The notes: generated from the letters alone by a model not told the origin. Positions 37,973 to 47,967 are shown, counted from the stretch's first letter. The stretch: DNA of 64,000 nucleotides from Nitrospira sp. (GCA_005116955.1 SWDI01000003.1:181941-245940); one strand, 5' to 3'. Translations and numbers: made by a program.

Positions 37973-39802
37973 TCACCAGTGATAGATGACGCTGAAACTC
38001 CCTCCTTGCCGCCGATACAGAATGCCGCGGTCTTCATAAAAGCCGGTGGCTTCCAGGGACCATCGTTCGGCTATCGGGAGCGTGATGCCTCCTTGGACGG
38101 CGTGGCTGCTTATCCGCGTCAAATCTTGAGTGGCCACGATGCGTTCTCCCGACGTGCCGAATGAGCCGGAGGCGAAGATCTGCAGGCGATTCATGGGGCG
38201 CCAGGTCAGCCGAGAGGCGAGGGTCACGGCGCCGGTTTCCGGAACATAATAGAGCTTCTCCGTCAGCCAGAGATTGAACGGCAAAAAGACGGTCAGGCCT
38301 GGGATCAGCAGATCGCTGTCGCCGGTCTTGTAGGAAAGGTGTCGATAGCCGAAGGAGACTTCAATCTTCGAGAGCAGGGGATGGACGATCCCCATCCCTT
38401 GCGTGATCTCTCCTGCAATCGAGTAATTGGGTGAAAAATGAGAGTTCATCGTTCCCTGTGCGGCCAGGTATCCCCACGCTCGTCGCCACAAGGGGCTGTA
38501 CAACTCGCCGGACACCGGCGTGTCGTGGAAGCCGAACCTGGTGACCGGCTCAACCCTGCCGATCACGGTGTAGGCGCCGAACGACTTGGCCGCTTCGATC
38601 AGGATATTCCGCTCATCGGGAATGTCCCGCGAATAGGAAAACTGGCCGTAGCCCAACTTGACATAGTCTCGGTAGGGCAGGCGGATGGTCGAATCTCGCA
38701 GGCCGAGCGGCGCCTGCGGGGAGGCTTCGAGCGAGGCCGTGATGGCCTGTACGCGCGCCGCACTCTCTGGATCTCCCGTCACCTGCGCCAATTGTGCATA
38801 GTGAACCAGGGCTTCCTGCGAGGCCCCGCTCCAGAACAGGGTATCGGCCAATCCCCGCAACGCGTCTCTATTCGCGGGGTCTTGCCGGAGGGCCGCCTGA
38901 AACCCTTGGATCGCGGCAGGAAACTGTTTCTGCCATGAGCGCACACGGGCTAATCCTAGTTGTACGTCGACATCGGTGGGATGACGCGTCAGGATGTCGC
39001 CGTAGAGTGACGCCGCTGGTTCGAATTGTCCGTCTCTGGCCAGTGCGCGGGCGAGGGCCCCGTTGATGTCGTCGTCTCCCGGATGTTCCGCGAGGATCTG
39101 CCGGTAGGCGGCGATGGCTGGTCCATATTCGGCATTCCGCTCCCATGCCCGTGCTCGTGCGATCGTCTCGTCTCGTCCGGCGGAGACGGGCGGGTGGACG
39201 GCTGCCGAGGGGTTCTGCTCTCGTTGAACGATCGCGTTGCGAATCGACGTTATGCGCTCGGTAATGGCTACATCGTTCGAAAGGGCAGAGGTTTGTTCGT
39301 AGTAACGGAGTGCTTCCTCCGAGCGTCCCTCCCACAACAATACATCTGCCATTCCTTGGAGCGCTTCGGGATGGCTGGAGTTTTCTCGCAGTACCCCCTC
39401 GTAGAGGGTTCGTGCTTCATCCATGTGTTGTTGCCACGATAATACCCGCGCGAGCGCGGTCCGTATATCGAGGTCGACCGGGTGTCGCCGAAGTATCCCT
39501 CGATACAAGTCCGCGGCTTCCGCATGAGCGCCTTGCCATGAGAGCAGTCGAGCCAAGGCGGCTCGAACGTCGTCTCGCTCCGGCTCGCGCTGGAGCACTT
39601 CCCGGTAGAGGGGAATCGCGTCGTGATACCGTTGAGCGGATTCGTGATCTTTCGCCTGTTCGAGCAAGGCTCGTGAGGACGGCGCGTCCGTATTCTGAGG
39701 CTGTGCGGTTCCGACTCCGCTCAAGGTCGACAGGGTGCAGTAGAACAATAGGGGAATACCTGTGTGAAGAAATGGTCGTCCCGAGAGAGATACGGCGCGC
39801 AT
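37973..39802 (-). CDS. TPR plus outer-membrane beta-barrel protein (YaiO-like)
   Basis: 609 residues from ATG 39802, placed one base after the upstream stop. Signal peptide, then 6-8 TPR units with the recurring ALARxLSWQ pattern (about 45-355), then a C-terminal barrel of alternating strands (DYVKLGYGQFSYSRDI, FGYRHLSYKTGDSDL, WSLEATGFYEDRGILY) ending in an aromatic residue, typical of outer-membrane proteins. The architecture resembles YaiO and PgaA exporters. Confidence 0.8.
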   Translation of the reverse strand: MRAVSLSGRPFLHTGIPLLFYCTLSTLSGVGTAQPQNTDAPSSRALLEQAKDHESAQRYHDAIPLYREVLQREPERDDVRAALARLLSWQGAHAEAADLYRGILRRHPVDLDIRTALARVLSWQQHMDEARTLYEGVLRENSSHPEALQGMADVLLWEGRSEEALRYYEQTSALSNDVAITERITSIRNAIVQREQNPSAAVHPPVSAGRDETIARARAWERNAEYGPAIAAYRQILAEHPGDDDINGALARALARDGQFEPAASLYGDILTRHPTDVDVQLGLARVRSWQKQFPAAIQGFQAALRQDPANRDALRGLADTLFWSGASQEALVHYAQLAQVTGDPESAARVQAITASLEASPQAPLGLRDSTIRLPYRDYVKLGYGQFSYSRDIPDERNILIEAAKSFGAYTVIGRVEPVTRFGFHDTPVSGELYSPLWRRAWGYLAAQGTMNSHFSPNYSIAGEITQGMGIVHPLLSKIEVSFGYRHLSYKTGDSDLLIPGLTVFLPFNLWLTEKLYYVPETGAVTLASRLTWRPMNRLQIFASGSFGTSGERIVATQDLTRISSHAVQGGITLPIAERWSLEATGFYEDRGILYRRQGGSFSVIYHW

Positions 39803-39803
39803 G

Positions 39804-41381
39804 TTATTCGTGCAACCCCAGGTAGCCCGGGAGATCATGGATCAACAGTCCGGCAAAGCTAGGCGTGCGGATGTTGGCAAATACACGAGTGATCGCGTGA
39901 CGGATGTCCCGCCGAGTACGATCCGCAAAGGAAAGACGCTTGGGGTCTATGATCGTGTCATGGTGAATGCGAAACCATATTCCACCGTGCCTCTGCACCT
40001 CGGCGGCTATGCGCCCCAACGTCAAACTCCTCCGCACAGGATCGAGGATCCCATCCGCGAGGGTCGGATCGTCCTCGCGCTTCAAGGTGACATGCCGTTT
40101 GGGCAGGAGACGCGTGGTTTCCATGGCCAGCCAGACCGGGATGCCTTGTAGCCGGCCGTAGCGCAGGGTGTCGTCGCTGATCGCCGCCAACTCGTCCACA
40201 TCCGTTCGATAGCTCATCACGGCGACCTCATCGACGCGATCCATCACGGCAAATGCGAGCGGTCGACTCCGATGTATCGTCGAGGTGAACCAAAACGGGA
40301 TGACGATGGATAGTCGCCCTCGACCGCCGAGGGCCGCGTTCACGCGCTCGATGGTGTCGAGATACCGGTCGAAGATCGTGACATCGTCGGGAAAGCCATC
40401 GAGGAGGTAGGGCTCAATGTCCAACTGTATTCCGGAAATCCCTCGGTTGCCGACGAGTGTCAGCAACCGTGTGAGCTTCTCGACCAGGATTGCCGGGGTA
40501 TCGATCATGTCCGGGGCACCGTCGAGCGCAAACAATTCGATGCCCGCTGTCCATGTAGAGGCGAACAGCGCGGCGTAGGCGGCCCACAACTGGTCGGAGT
40601 CCCGCATATCCGGCAGTTGGAGCAATACCCGACGGCAGTGATGCTGCCGGCAGGCGGAGAACATTCCGTCGGGGTCGCGTATCGCCGTTCGATAATCCCA
40701 ATACCAAAAGCCGATGGAGGGGGCCGGAGACGCGGCCGGCTCTCGATTCATCCATGCGCATTCTTCCAGTACGATGTTCGCGGCACTCTCGACGAGCAGC
40801 TTCACTTGCGTGAGGCGTCGAAGATCGAGTCGCCGCGCAATCGGCGCGAGCGGGAGTTCGACATCAAACCGGCCGGCGACATGCCCGACCACGGCGCTGT
40901 CCTGCCGCTGATCAGCGGATTCTGTCACCGGGACGATCGTCAAGGGGCTGGAGGTCGCCCCACGCACTCGGAGCGTTTGGAAGGACAATGCGTCCAGGCT
41001 GCTGTTCGCTGTTCGGAGAGACCACACTACTTCGCAGGGGGATATCCCTCTGCGATCGACGCGGACCCGAAGCGGAGGGGCGACGTGTTCTTGTTGTATC
41101 CGGCAGCCGTCAACCGGGGTGCCGGCGACGGTCGGCGGAAAGAGGACGAGGTGTGGGTCGGAAGGCCGATAGGAAGAAAGAGTAAAAGAGTTGGCCGGTT
41201 GCCGACCGCGCACTATAATTTTTGGAACGGCCTGATCCCCCGCATAGATCAATTCGATTTCCTGGATTTCCGTTGGAGACGTCTGCCCGGGAACCATGAG
41301 TTCTTGGGACTTTGCCGAAGACGGCCAGAGGCAGAGCATGAGTAGTATCGGGGGCGCCGCCGTCCACGAGAGGCGGTTCAT
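39804..41381 (-). CDS. Secreted glycosidase-like (TIM-barrel) protein
   Basis: About 525 residues from ATG 41381, chosen because it opens with a signal peptide (LSWTAAPPILLMLCLWPSSA); an upstream ATG at 41462 would run into the divergent gene. The N-terminal ~200 residues are beta-rich. The C-terminal ~290 contain PSIGFWYWDYRTA, GISGIQLDIEPYLLDG (candidate acidic pair D321/E323) and EVAVMSYRT, reminiscent of GH18-like barrels. No deacetylase motif was seen. Position suggests a PgaB-like role, by inference. Confidence 0.6.
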   Translation of the reverse strand: MNRLSWTAAPPILLMLCLWPSSAKSQELMVPGQTSPTEIQEIELIYAGDQAVPKIIVRGRQPANSFTLSSYRPSDPHLVLFPPTVAGTPVDGCRIQQEHVAPPLRVRVDRRGISPCEVVWSLRTANSSLDALSFQTLRVRGATSSPLTIVPVTESADQRQDSAVVGHVAGRFDVELPLAPIARRLDLRRLTQVKLLVESAANIVLEECAWMNREPAASPAPSIGFWYWDYRTAIRDPDGMFSACRQHHCRRVLLQLPDMRDSDQLWAAYAALFASTWTAGIELFALDGAPDMIDTPAILVEKLTRLLTLVGNRGISGIQLDIEPYLLDGFPDDVTIFDRYLDTIERVNAALGGRGRLSIVIPFWFTSTIHRSRPLAFAVMDRVDEVAVMSYRTDVDELAAISDDTLRYGRLQGIPVWLAMETTRLLPKRHVTLKREDDPTLADGILDPVRRSLTLGRIAAEVQRHGGIWFRIHHDTIIDPKRLSFADRTRRDIRHAITRVFANIRTPSFAGLLIHDLPGYLGLHE

Positions 41382-41439
41382 GCAGGGACACGTCTGACCA
41401 TCAGGAACGGGCCACGATGCATCCGAAGCAGAACGCATA

Positions 41440-42864
41440 ATGCCGGAAACCATCTTTAACATTGTTCAGTCGGGGTTTTTGTTGTACTTGGCCGCTTTGA
41501 CCGTGGGATATCTGGGGCTTAATCTCATCTCCATTTTCTCGCTTCGGCAGTATTTCGAGGAGCGACGGGGAGAAGGATTTCCCGGCACATTTACGGGGTA
41601 TGAGCCGCAGATCAGCATCATCGTGCCAGCATACAACGAAGCGGCGACGATCGCGAATTCTATTCGATCTTTGCTCCAGCTGAAGTATTCCGAGTATGAA
41701 ATCATCGTCGTCAGCGACGGCTCGACCGACAACACCGTCGACGTGCTGAGGCAGGAGTTCGGATTGAAGCCGTTTCCTGAAGCCTACAGCCACGATCTGC
41801 CGACTCAACCGGTGCGTGCCACGTATCATTCGTCGATCTACGCGAATGTCCGTGTCATCGACAAAGAGAACGGCGGGAAGGCGGACTCCCTCAATGCCGG
41901 AATCAATTTGTCCGTGTATCCGTTATTTTGTTGCATCGATGCCGATTCCATCTTGGCACAGGACAGTTTGTATCGCGTGGTCCAGCCGTTCTTGCTCGAA
42001 TCTCGTACCATCGCTGCGGGCGGCACCGTGCGCGTTGCCAACGGCTGTGTCGTGAACAATGGGCTTCTGAAAACCGTGGGTCTGCCGTCCAGGTTCCTGG
42101 CGCTGTTGCAAACCGTTGAATACTTGCGTGCGTTTCTCTCCGGGCGTCAGGGGTGGTCGCCCCTGAATGCGATGCTGATCATCTCCGGCGCCTTTGGCTT
42201 GTTTCGAAAAGAAGCGGTGTTGAAAGTCGGAGGGTATCGCACCAACACGATCGGTGAAGATATGGAGTTGGTGGTGCGCTTGCACCATCATTACCGCTTG
42301 AATGGCCAACCCTATCGCATTACGTATGTGCCGGATCCAGTCTGCTGGACCGAGGTGCCGGAGGATTTTCGTACGCTCCGGAATCAGCGCATCCGCTGGC
42401 AGCGCGGTTTATGCGACAGCCTGGCGGGCCATTTCGAGCTGTGCTGTCATCGAAAGGGCGGCACGGTCGGCTGGCTCGCCTTTCCGTTCATGATGATCTT
42501 TGAATGGTTTGGGGCTGCGTTCGAGATACTCGGCTATGTGCTCTTGCTTGCCGGGCTCGTATTCGGGTTGGTCTCCTTGCATGTCTGGATGGTCTGCATG
42601 TTTGTCGCCGTCGGGTTCGGCATCACGCTCTCGTTGAGCGCCCTGCTCATGGAAGAAATGACGTTTCATCTGTATCAGCGCCCCTCGGATCTTTTGAGAT
42701 TACTGTGCGTCTCGGTCGTGGAAAACTTCGGGTATCGGCAGTTGAATTCCTACTGGAAACTGATCGGTCTCTGGCGATGGCTTCGCGGGACCAAAGCGGA
42801 GTGGGGTAAGATGGTTCGATCGGCCTCGTGGCAATCCCCGCAGAACCCTCCTGGAAGCAGCTGA
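41440..42864 (+). CDS. Processive family 2 glycosyltransferase (polysaccharide synthase)
   Basis: 474-residue membrane synthase. Transmembrane helix near residues 12-30; GT-A domain with VSDGSTDNT (DGS 93-95), DADS (167-169), GED (272-274) and QRIRW (316-320), the full D, DxD, ED, QxxRW set of processive synthases such as PgaC and cellulose synthase; C-terminal helices about 345-400. Divergent from the three minus-strand genes with 58 bases between starts. The polymer cannot be predicted. Confidence 0.88.
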   Translation: MPETIFNIVQSGFLLYLAALTVGYLGLNLISIFSLRQYFEERRGEGFPGTFTGYEPQISIIVPAYNEAATIANSIRSLLQLKYSEYEIIVVSDGSTDNTVDVLRQEFGLKPFPEAYSHDLPTQPVRATYHSSIYANVRVIDKENGGKADSLNAGINLSVYPLFCCIDADSILAQDSLYRVVQPFLLESRTIAAGGTVRVANGCVVNNGLLKTVGLPSRFLALLQTVEYLRAFLSGRQGWSPLNAMLIISGAFGLFRKEAVLKVGGYRTNTIGEDMELVVRLHHHYRLNGQPYRITYVPDPVCWTEVPEDFRTLRNQRIRWQRGLCDSLAGHFELCCHRKGGTVGWLAFPFMMIFEWFGAAFEILGYVLLLAGLVFGLVSLHVWMVCMFVAVGFGITLSLSALLMEEMTFHLYQRPSDLLRLLCVSVVENFGYRQLNSYWKLIGLWRWLRGTKAEWGKMVRSASWQSPQNPPGSS

Positions 42865-42951
42865 TCCGTTTCTCTACAGTTCCGTTCGGTTCTCGCCGAT
42901 AGAGGGTGAGGAAGTCGGTCTCTATCGACATCACAGGGAGGGTTCTCGGCC

Positions 42952-43809
42952 ATGCCATCGGCGAGCGAACTGGTCCAGTCCTGCACCACCGTCTTCACGT
43001 TGCCGGAGATCTATTTCCGCGTGCGGGACGTGGTGGACGATCCCGATTCGACCATGGACGACCTGGCCGAGGTCCTGAAGCTGGATCCGGCCATCTCGGC
43101 CAGGCTGCTCCGCATCGTCAACAGCCCCTTCTACGGGTTCCCCAAGCAGATCGACACGATCTCGCGTGCCGTCAATCTCCTCGGTACACAGGCCATCAAC
43201 GACCTTGTCACTGCGACGACGGTCGGACGGACCTTCGCAGGTATGCCGATTCAACTTATGGACGTCTCCATGTTCTGGCGCAAAAGCGTGCTGTGCGCGT
43301 TGCTTGCCGGCAAGATCGCCAAGTCCTGCGGCATCGACGACAGCGAGCGGTACTTCATCGAAGGCCTGTTGCGCGACATCGGTCATCTCGTGCTATACCA
43401 GGCCATCCCGCGGCGAGCGCAGTCTGCGCTGATCGAAGCCGGCTATCTTGAAACCTCCCTGGCCGAGGTGGAGCAGTCCAGCATCGGGTGCGATTTCGCG
43501 GAAGTGGGGGCCGAACTCATCCGGTCCTGGGGGATGCCTGTGCAGATCGAGCAGGCCATTCGCTGTCAACTGAGTCCAAACGACGCCGGTGAATTCATCA
43601 TCCATGCGTCCGTCGTTCATCTGGCCGGTGTCGTCGTCGACTACGAAGAGCTCGAGCCGGGTCGGCGTCCGGCGGCGTTGCCGTTCAACCCCCATGCTGT
43701 TGTCGCGACACGGTTTGTGCCCGACACTCTTCCGGCATTGCTTGTGGATGCCCGTGCCCAGCTTCACGATACCCTGGCGCTGATCCAACCCCATGCCATC
43801 GCTGCCTAG
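42952..43809 (+). CDS. HDOD-domain signalling protein
   Basis: 285 residues, an HDOD domain over most of the length: LDPAISARLLRIVNSPFYGF, TISRAVNLLGTQAINDLVTA, FIEGLLRDIGHLVLYQAIP. HDOD proteins are non-catalytic relatives of HD phosphohydrolases that usually act in signalling or motility. The next gene is a second HDOD protein in convergent orientation. Confidence 0.88.
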   Translation: MPSASELVQSCTTVFTLPEIYFRVRDVVDDPDSTMDDLAEVLKLDPAISARLLRIVNSPFYGFPKQIDTISRAVNLLGTQAINDLVTATTVGRTFAGMPIQLMDVSMFWRKSVLCALLAGKIAKSCGIDDSERYFIEGLLRDIGHLVLYQAIPRRAQSALIEAGYLETSLAEVEQSSIGCDFAEVGAELIRSWGMPVQIEQAIRCQLSPNDAGEFIIHASVVHLAGVVVDYEELEPGRRPAALPFNPHAVVATRFVPDTLPALLVDARAQLHDTLALIQPHAIAA

Positions 43810-43874
43810 CAGGATGTGGTGAACGCCCGCCGTCGGCGTGCTCGCCGATGCCGGGATGTTGCCGCATCCTCAGC

Positions 43875-45404
43875 CTACAGGATGCCGGCCAGTCGATTCA
43901 GACCCAATGTCGTTTGGGCGAAAAACAGCTGGAAGGCCTGGTAGTCCTGCGGGAGCACCGGTTGGGTGCTTGTCGCTCGATCACAGTAGATGAAGCCGAT
44001 CGGTCGTGCGCCCACCCGCAACGGCGCCACGATCGCCGAGGTCGGTTTCCAGACTTCGAGGAAATCTTGTTTCAGAGTTCCGGCCACCAGGTCCGAGAAG
44101 TTGGGAACCAGGAGCGGATCGACTCGCTTGAGAATCGTGAGGAAGAACTGGTGCTCCCGACTGAGTGAGCCTGACAGGGACCGGAGATGGGGCGCCAGAG
44201 GAGTCACGCCAAACGCGAGCCGTCCGACCAGCAGATCGCTGTCACCTGGGTTGAGAAGTGCCAGGCCGACACGGTCGAATCCGGCATCCCGATGGAGAGC
44301 CTGTACAAATGTCCCAAGCAGGCTATTGAGATCTTTCGCTGCCTGCAGCGAGTCCTGAAAGGCTTGGAGTGTTTCAAGCGGCTTGGTTCGAATGAGAGCC
44401 GGCTGTTCGTTGCCGGCAGATGGGTGCGGGATCGATTCGTCGGCGGGCTGCGCGCGGGATGGCGGCATGGCTTCCTCGGAGGAGTCGATGGCCAACCCCA
44501 TCGAACGGATGAGTTGGCGCCCGCGATCCATAGCCCGAATCATCAAATCCGTGAACGGGCCAGAAGAGAGTCCGCTTCCGAGCTGGAGAGTCTTTTTGGC
44601 TTCCTCAACGGCAGTCCGCGGGGCGGGGCCGGTCAGCACCTCGACCAGGCGAATGGAGCCGACGACGATACCTCGGTAGGTGTGTGGCCTACTTTGCCAA
44701 TGCGCTATCGGCTGTTCCTCCGGATGACGGAAGAGCTCGATCAGATCATCCGGTAGCTTCCACATGTGGGCCAATGCTTGGGCCAAGGTCAGTCGTGGCA
44801 CACCGATGAGGCGCGTCTCTTGAAGTACGCATTCCGACGGGCGCTTGGTTGTCTTGGAAATAGCCTGGAGAGCGAGAAAGAGGTCAGGGTCTTGGTAGGC
44901 AATGGCCAAGTCTCCGATCGAATAGAGGAGGGCGCCGGTAAACAACTGCCCAGGCTGTGGGTAGCCTATAGCCATGCCCAGTTCGCTGGCATAGGTCGCG
45001 GCGATGAGAGACCGTGCGATCAGAGTTCGAAACTCCTGTTGGCGAAGCGGCCAATGTTGCAGCTGTTCGACGAGATGGGCCGCGGCCACAAGGGACCGGA
45101 CGGTGTCGAGCCCGAGCCAGCTGACGGCATGGGGGACCGACACAATCGTCTGCTGAGGACTGTAGGCGATGCTGTTCGCGACTTGTAGAACTTTGCATGT
45201 CAGCCCATGGTCTTTGCTGATCACCCGGGCGAGAGTTTCGGCATTGGACTGAGGTCCCATGTGATTTAGGATTTGCTGGCAGGTTGACTGCAAGATGGGA
45301 AGACAGCTGCTGGATTCGTCCAAGAGCGGCCTGAGTTTTTGATGGAGCCGAGGGCGGATTGAATCGATGAAGGCTGATTCCATGGCCGTGCTTGAGGAAG
45401 TCAT
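43875..45404 (-). CDS. HDOD-GAF signalling protein
   Basis: 509 residues. N-terminal HDOD domain (about 30-240): ISKDHGLTCKVLQVANSIAY, VSVPHAVSWLGLDTVRSLVA, TGALLYSIGDLAIAYQ. A Pro/Ser/Glu-rich linker (about 300-335) leads to a GAF-like domain (345-500) with AGFDRVGLALLNPGDSDLLV and APLRVGARPIGFIYCDRATS. Probably a ligand-sensing signalling protein; no output enzyme domain. Confidence 0.82.
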   Translation of the reverse strand: MTSSSTAMESAFIDSIRPRLHQKLRPLLDESSSCLPILQSTCQQILNHMGPQSNAETLARVISKDHGLTCKVLQVANSIAYSPQQTIVSVPHAVSWLGLDTVRSLVAAAHLVEQLQHWPLRQQEFRTLIARSLIAATYASELGMAIGYPQPGQLFTGALLYSIGDLAIAYQDPDLFLALQAISKTTKRPSECVLQETRLIGVPRLTLAQALAHMWKLPDDLIELFRHPEEQPIAHWQSRPHTYRGIVVGSIRLVEVLTGPAPRTAVEEAKKTLQLGSGLSSGPFTDLMIRAMDRGRQLIRSMGLAIDSSEEAMPPSRAQPADESIPHPSAGNEQPALIRTKPLETLQAFQDSLQAAKDLNSLLGTFVQALHRDAGFDRVGLALLNPGDSDLLVGRLAFGVTPLAPHLRSLSGSLSREHQFFLTILKRVDPLLVPNFSDLVAGTLKQDFLEVWKPTSAIVAPLRVGARPIGFIYCDRATSTQPVLPQDYQAFQLFFAQTTLGLNRLAGIL

Positions 45405-45933
45405 AAGGGAGTTCCTGGTTGTGGGTCAGCAGCTCTATCGGTCAGAAGCCAACGGAGCTTAAGGGTGCAACATTGTGGAGGAAAGGAGTGAACGATCGTG
45501 CATGCAGTCAAAAAAGAGAGCGAGGACCATCCAGCGGCCGGGAAGTCACAGCCGCTGGCTAGGTTGTCCAGAATAGTTCTCTGACTTCGTTGTGCACCTC
45601 TACCGGATTCTCGCAAACTATTCCAGTGAGAGGTTCTCCAGGAAGATCACTTGCTCTCGAGCACGGAAGAACTGTTGGTAGGGCATGGGGGCCGCGACGG
45701 TCCGAAGGTAACACTGAGCGCTGGCTCGCACGACGTAACATCCGGTGGCTGATCGACGCAAGAATAGCATCATGGGATGCTCATATAAGTTTGATACATG
45801 AGTATTGGACATTGACGAGCTAGTGATGCAGATACTATAAGTCGGTTAGCTTCATGACTGACTGCGCGCACGGGATGATGTTCTTGGGCTTCTGAGTGTG
45901 TCTTACCCCCATCACCTGAAAGCTCTTAAGGGT
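45405..45933. other. Intergenic region with a weak promoter candidate
   Basis: About 530 bases without a convincing gene. Short open frames occur on the minus strand, such as one ending YQQFFRAREQVIFLENLSLE, but I recognise no family. A weak promoter is possible at 45812-45841 (TTGACG, 18-base spacer, TATAAG), pointing at the lipoprotein gene. Confidence 0.4.
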
Positions 45934-46473
45934 ATGCGTATGTGGAGATCTTTCCCGCCGGTGCTGTCGCCATGCTTGGGGTGGCTGCTGAGTGTGGCGC
46001 TTCCCATAGGACTGTCCGCCTGTGGACCAGCGCGATCCGACCCCGCGCCGAGCGTGGAATCTCACGCAAGTCTGAACGGGACATCTGCGGCGCATCCCGC
46101 ACAACAAGATAGTCCGTCATCCCGTAACGATCTCACGAAGCCGGCGACGAGCCTCGTGCCTCTCGCGTCACCCCAGGAGTCCGTCCCGGACCAGAAAAAA
46201 GATCCGGCGCCTCGGCCCGACCGGTCACTCCTGTCCGACCGTACCAACCAGTCAGTAGATGCTTCGGAGCAACCTGGCATCCTTCCAATGATGAATGTGT
46301 GGACGCCGGAGGGAATACCTGTATCCGTCGTGGTTTCCGAAGACCCGATCGACGACGCGAGCCTCGAAGAAGATGCGAATACCGAACGTCGGATCTGGGG
46401 TATCGCGCATGAGACGGAACAGTTGGAAGACGAAAAAGAGCAAGAAGAGAGCTCCGATGAGCGGAAAGAATGA
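45934..46473 (+). CDS. Putative lipoprotein of unknown function
   Basis: About 179 residues. Signal sequence WLLSVALPIGLSACG with lipobox LSAC. The rest is disordered-looking (Ser, Pro, Asp and Glu rich), with one more ordered stretch ILPMMNVWTPEGIPVSVVVS, ending in a very acidic tail. No family recognised. Confidence 0.6.
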   Translation: MRMWRSFPPVLSPCLGWLLSVALPIGLSACGPARSDPAPSVESHASLNGTSAAHPAQQDSPSSRNDLTKPATSLVPLASPQESVPDQKKDPAPRPDRSLLSDRTNQSVDASEQPGILPMMNVWTPEGIPVSVVVSEDPIDDASLEEDANTERRIWGIAHETEQLEDEKEQEESSDERKE

Positions 46474-46687
46474 CAAGTGGGGGCCGCATGAACCTCAGCC
46501 ACGCATGCTCAAGACTCGTGCGCATTGATTGATCCTGGCCGTGGCTGTCATCGTCATGGATAGATCAGCATGAGGAGAGCGGGCATAGTATTCACTCGAC
46601 AGCATCGATCGGAATAGGTCACGTTTTAGACGTGATAAGGAAGAGTCGCAAAAATGGCGAGCGAGCATTCTTGTCAATTCACAACGA

Positions 46688-46717
46688 TTGACGCTATCGG
46701 TGGGCAAGTCATTATCT
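46688..46717 (+). promoter_or_regulatory. Candidate promoter of the serine protease gene
   Basis: TTGACG (46688-46693), 18-base spacer, TTATCT (46712-46717). GAGGAGG (46726-46732) is the ribosome binding site for ATG 46740. Confidence 0.4.
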
Positions 46718-46739
46718 AAACAACCGAGGAGGACTGTTC

Positions 46740-47921
46740 ATGAGAACGCGAAGTGCACTCGCCAGGGTCATGCCGGCTCTGTTGGTATTTGTGTGTATGC
46801 AGGGTAGCAACACGGAGGCACAGGACAACACGGAGGCACGGCTCAGCGCAGCGGTCAGCGCAGCTGCCCCGCTGACGTTCGAGCTCAGCCAAAAGACCAC
46901 CGAGGCACAGGCGGCCGAGGCCCTTGCCTATTGGACCCCAGAACGGTTAGCAAACGCGCAGCCGATGCTTCCAAAGGTGAGTGAGAAAGCGAGCGCAGCT
47001 CCTGAGGCAGCAGCGCAGGGGGGCGGGACGTCTGTCTCCCTCCCTGGGAAGCGCCCCACCGTGGCGGTCGGTGCTGAGTCGGCGGTTCGCCTCTATGATC
47101 CGGCGCAGGTCAAGATTCAGGCCGAAGCCGGCGGTGTCGAGCCGCAGGCGGTGGGGACGGGCGGGGTCCCCTACACCAGTGCGCGGGTCAACCAGCCTGG
47201 ATTGGAGACCATCTTCCCAAATCGCACAGTCGGCAAACTGTTCTTCACCAAGACGACGGGGGGAAATTTTGTCTGTTCGGCCTCGGTGATTCGGCAGAGG
47301 ATTGTGCTCACGGCTGGGCACTGTGTCCATCTTGGGAGCGGCGGAAGCGCGGGATTTCACAAAAACTTCCTGTTCGTGCCGGCGTTCAGAGACGGGTCTG
47401 CGCCTCTTGGGACCTTCACGGCCCGTCTTGCGGGCGCCACATCCCTTTGGATGACTTCCGGTGGCGTAGTCCCCAATCTGGCTGACTTCGGGATGTTAGA
47501 AATCAACGACAGGGGTACCACTAAAATTGGTGCGATCACAGGGCTCTTGGGTGTCCGGACCTCCAGTCTCAGCCGCAACCATACAACGAAGCTCGGTTAT
47601 CCCTGTAACATCGATAACTGCATGAAAATGCAGCAGGTGACGTCGCAAAACAGGTCCACTACTTTTGAGCCGGCTCCCAACAACGTCGAGTATGGATCGA
47701 ATGCCCGAGAGGGCTCGAGCGGTGGCCCTTGGGTGATGAACTATGGCATTCAGGGCAAAGGTGGGCTGACGAGTAATCTGAATGCAATTGTCGGGGTGAC
47801 CTCATATGGGTACGTCTCGACGGATATTCACCTTCAGGGCAGCTCCATTCCTGACAGCCGAGCGGGTGGGTTCATTCCGCTGCTCAATTCGATGTGTGCC
47901 CGTAGGGCCGGCAACTGCTGA
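46740..47921 (+). CDS. Secreted trypsin-like serine protease
   Basis: 393 residues. Signal peptide (ARVMPALLVFVCMQGSNTEA), an Ala/Glu-rich pro-region to about residue 140, then a chymotrypsin-fold protease: His194 in LTAGHC, Asp249 in NLADFGML, Ser327 in EGSSGGPW, giving a complete triad. Four further cysteines (about 290, 294, and two at the C-terminus) could form disulfides. Likely exported and self-processed; substrate unknown. Confidence 0.88.
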   Translation: MRTRSALARVMPALLVFVCMQGSNTEAQDNTEARLSAAVSAAAPLTFELSQKTTEAQAAEALAYWTPERLANAQPMLPKVSEKASAAPEAAAQGGGTSVSLPGKRPTVAVGAESAVRLYDPAQVKIQAEAGGVEPQAVGTGGVPYTSARVNQPGLETIFPNRTVGKLFFTKTTGGNFVCSASVIRQRIVLTAGHCVHLGSGGSAGFHKNFLFVPAFRDGSAPLGTFTARLAGATSLWMTSGGVVPNLADFGMLEINDRGTTKIGAITGLLGVRTSSLSRNHTTKLGYPCNIDNCMKMQQVTSQNRSTTFEPAPNNVEYGSNAREGSSGGPWVMNYGIQGKGGLTSNLNAIVGVTSYGYVSTDIHLQGSSIPDSRAGGFIPLLNSMCARRAGNC

Positions 47922-47939
47922 GCCCCTACAGATCGCCGC

Positions 47940-47967
47940 GGCGGGTGCGACAGTCGCACCCGCCACC
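47940..47967 (+). terminator. Hairpin after the protease gene
   Basis: Perfect 11-bp stem GGCGGGTGCGA / TCGCACCCGCC with a CAG loop, 18 bases after the stop. Only a short T run follows (ACCTTTG), so terminator strength is uncertain. Confidence 0.55.
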
